Source of the DNA: Deltaproteobacteria bacterium
GTDB lineage: Bacteria > Desulfobacterota > DSM-4660 > Desulfatiglandales > Desulfatiglandaceae
Assembly: GCA_019314425.1 (NCBI GenBank)
Contig: JAFCZI010000182.1
Location: 1 to 5,406 of the forward strand
DNA: 5,406 nucleotides
Reading direction: 5' to 3'
A program made the translations under genes and the position numbers. Shown here in pieces: positions 5,070 through 5,406 of the stretch (position 1 is its first letter; each line of letters opens with the position of its first letter). The notes beneath the pieces are model-generated. The model saw only the letters and a program-made list of their open reading frames with translations. It did no database searches and was not told the origin of the DNA.

Positions 5070-5406
5070 ACAAAAGAAGGAGTGGGATATCAACCATAAA
5101 GGCCTTTGCCGCGGTTCTTTTCGCCGTGTCCTTTATGTTTTTCAGCCAGGCTGCGGCCGCTGAAAAAATCGGGGATCTTCAGGTAAAAGGGCAGGTAAAA
5201 GCGGTTACAAACAAGGCCAAGACCGTATCGGTTAACGTAAAGGGCAAAGGGCTCATGCTGTTTAAGTTTCACGACGGCACAAAGTTTATCAACTTTACCA
5301 AAACCAAGGAAATCAAATACCCCACGGCTGTGGTGGTCAAATATAAAGTTGAGGGACCGGACAATGTGGCCCTCTCCATCAAAAAAGCACTGATTTCCCT
5401 CCCCAA
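5066..5406 (+). CDS. Exported protein with small beta-rich N-terminal domain, 3' partial
   Basis: The visible 113 residues start with a clear Sec signal peptide: basic tip (KRR at 3-5), hydrophobic core FAAVLFAVSFMFF (14-26), and a SQAAAA region with likely cleavage after Ala32. The mature part starts EKIGDLQVKGQVKAV and alternates short strands and turns (KTVSVNVKGKG, LMLFKFHDGTKF, AVVVKYKVEG, VALSIKKAL), resembling the small periplasmic beta-barrel domains with a K-T-V-x-V pattern found in many Desulfobacterota exported proteins. There is no lipobox and no cysteine. The start is fixed by GGAGGG at 5053-5058, 7 bases before the ATG, and overlaps the stop of the upstream stub. The frame is open at the right edge. 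From memory, similar N-terminal domains in this group can precede a rhodanese domain, but nothing visible proves that here. It is probably a separate transcription unit from the hdr genes. Confidence 0.85.
   Translation, partial: MNKRRSGISTIKAFAAVLFAVSFMFFSQAAAAEKIGDLQVKGQVKAVTNKAKTVSVNVKGKGLMLFKFHDGTKFINFTKTKEIKYPTAVVVKYKVEGPDNVALSIKKALISLP

Noticed and set aside
1..5406. CRISPR repeats, tRNA or rRNA genes, insertion sequences, attachment sites
   Set aside because: None seen: no regularly spaced repeats, no cloverleaf-like segment, no transposase motifs and no terminal inverted repeats.

Overview
The window looks like part of a chromosome from an anaerobe of the sulfate-reducing Desulfobacterota type, most likely Desulfobacterales. 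This is inferred from gene content: soluble heterodisulfide-reductase (Hdr/Qmo-like) subunits rich in Fe-S motifs, moderate GC and tight operon packing. No taxonomic marker gene is present.

Almost all of the window is one plus-strand operon of five genes. The first (1-1276, 5' end cut off) is an HdrA-type flavoprotein core carrying two internal four-cysteine [4Fe-4S] motifs. The second (1319-3262) is a second HdrA/QmoB-like flavoprotein. It keeps the HdrA N-terminal Cys domain but has lost the internal ferredoxin insert, and its C-terminal ferredoxin-like module lacks the second cysteine in both motifs. The third (3274-3585) is a small Lys-rich winged-helix protein. The fourth (3635-3937) is a compact soluble HdrC with two complete [4Fe-4S] motifs. 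The fifth (3939-4868) is an HdrB-like CCG-domain protein whose N-terminal CCG half has no cysteines, leaving one candidate non-cubane cluster site. Gaps between these genes are 42, 11, 49 and 1 bases, and each internal start has a good Shine-Dalgarno sequence.

After hdrB comes a well-positioned ribosome-binding site and a 57-codon ORF (4896-5069) that looks like the amputated start of a sixth operon gene. Its second half runs through AT-rich, promoter-like sequence and a GC-rich hairpin (5013-5044). The window ends inside a gene for an exported small beta-rich protein (5066 onward, 3' end cut off), probably a separate unit.

Functional reading (inference): HdrB and HdrC would form a thiol/disulfide-type active site and an electron wire into the paired HdrA flavoproteins, giving a cytoplasmic electron-transfer or bifurcation module. 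No hydrogenase, MvhD, Flx or membrane subunit is visible, so donor and acceptor are unknown. The most interesting points are the systematic loss of cluster ligands in the second HdrA and in HdrB, and the winged-helix gene embedded between the redox subunits.
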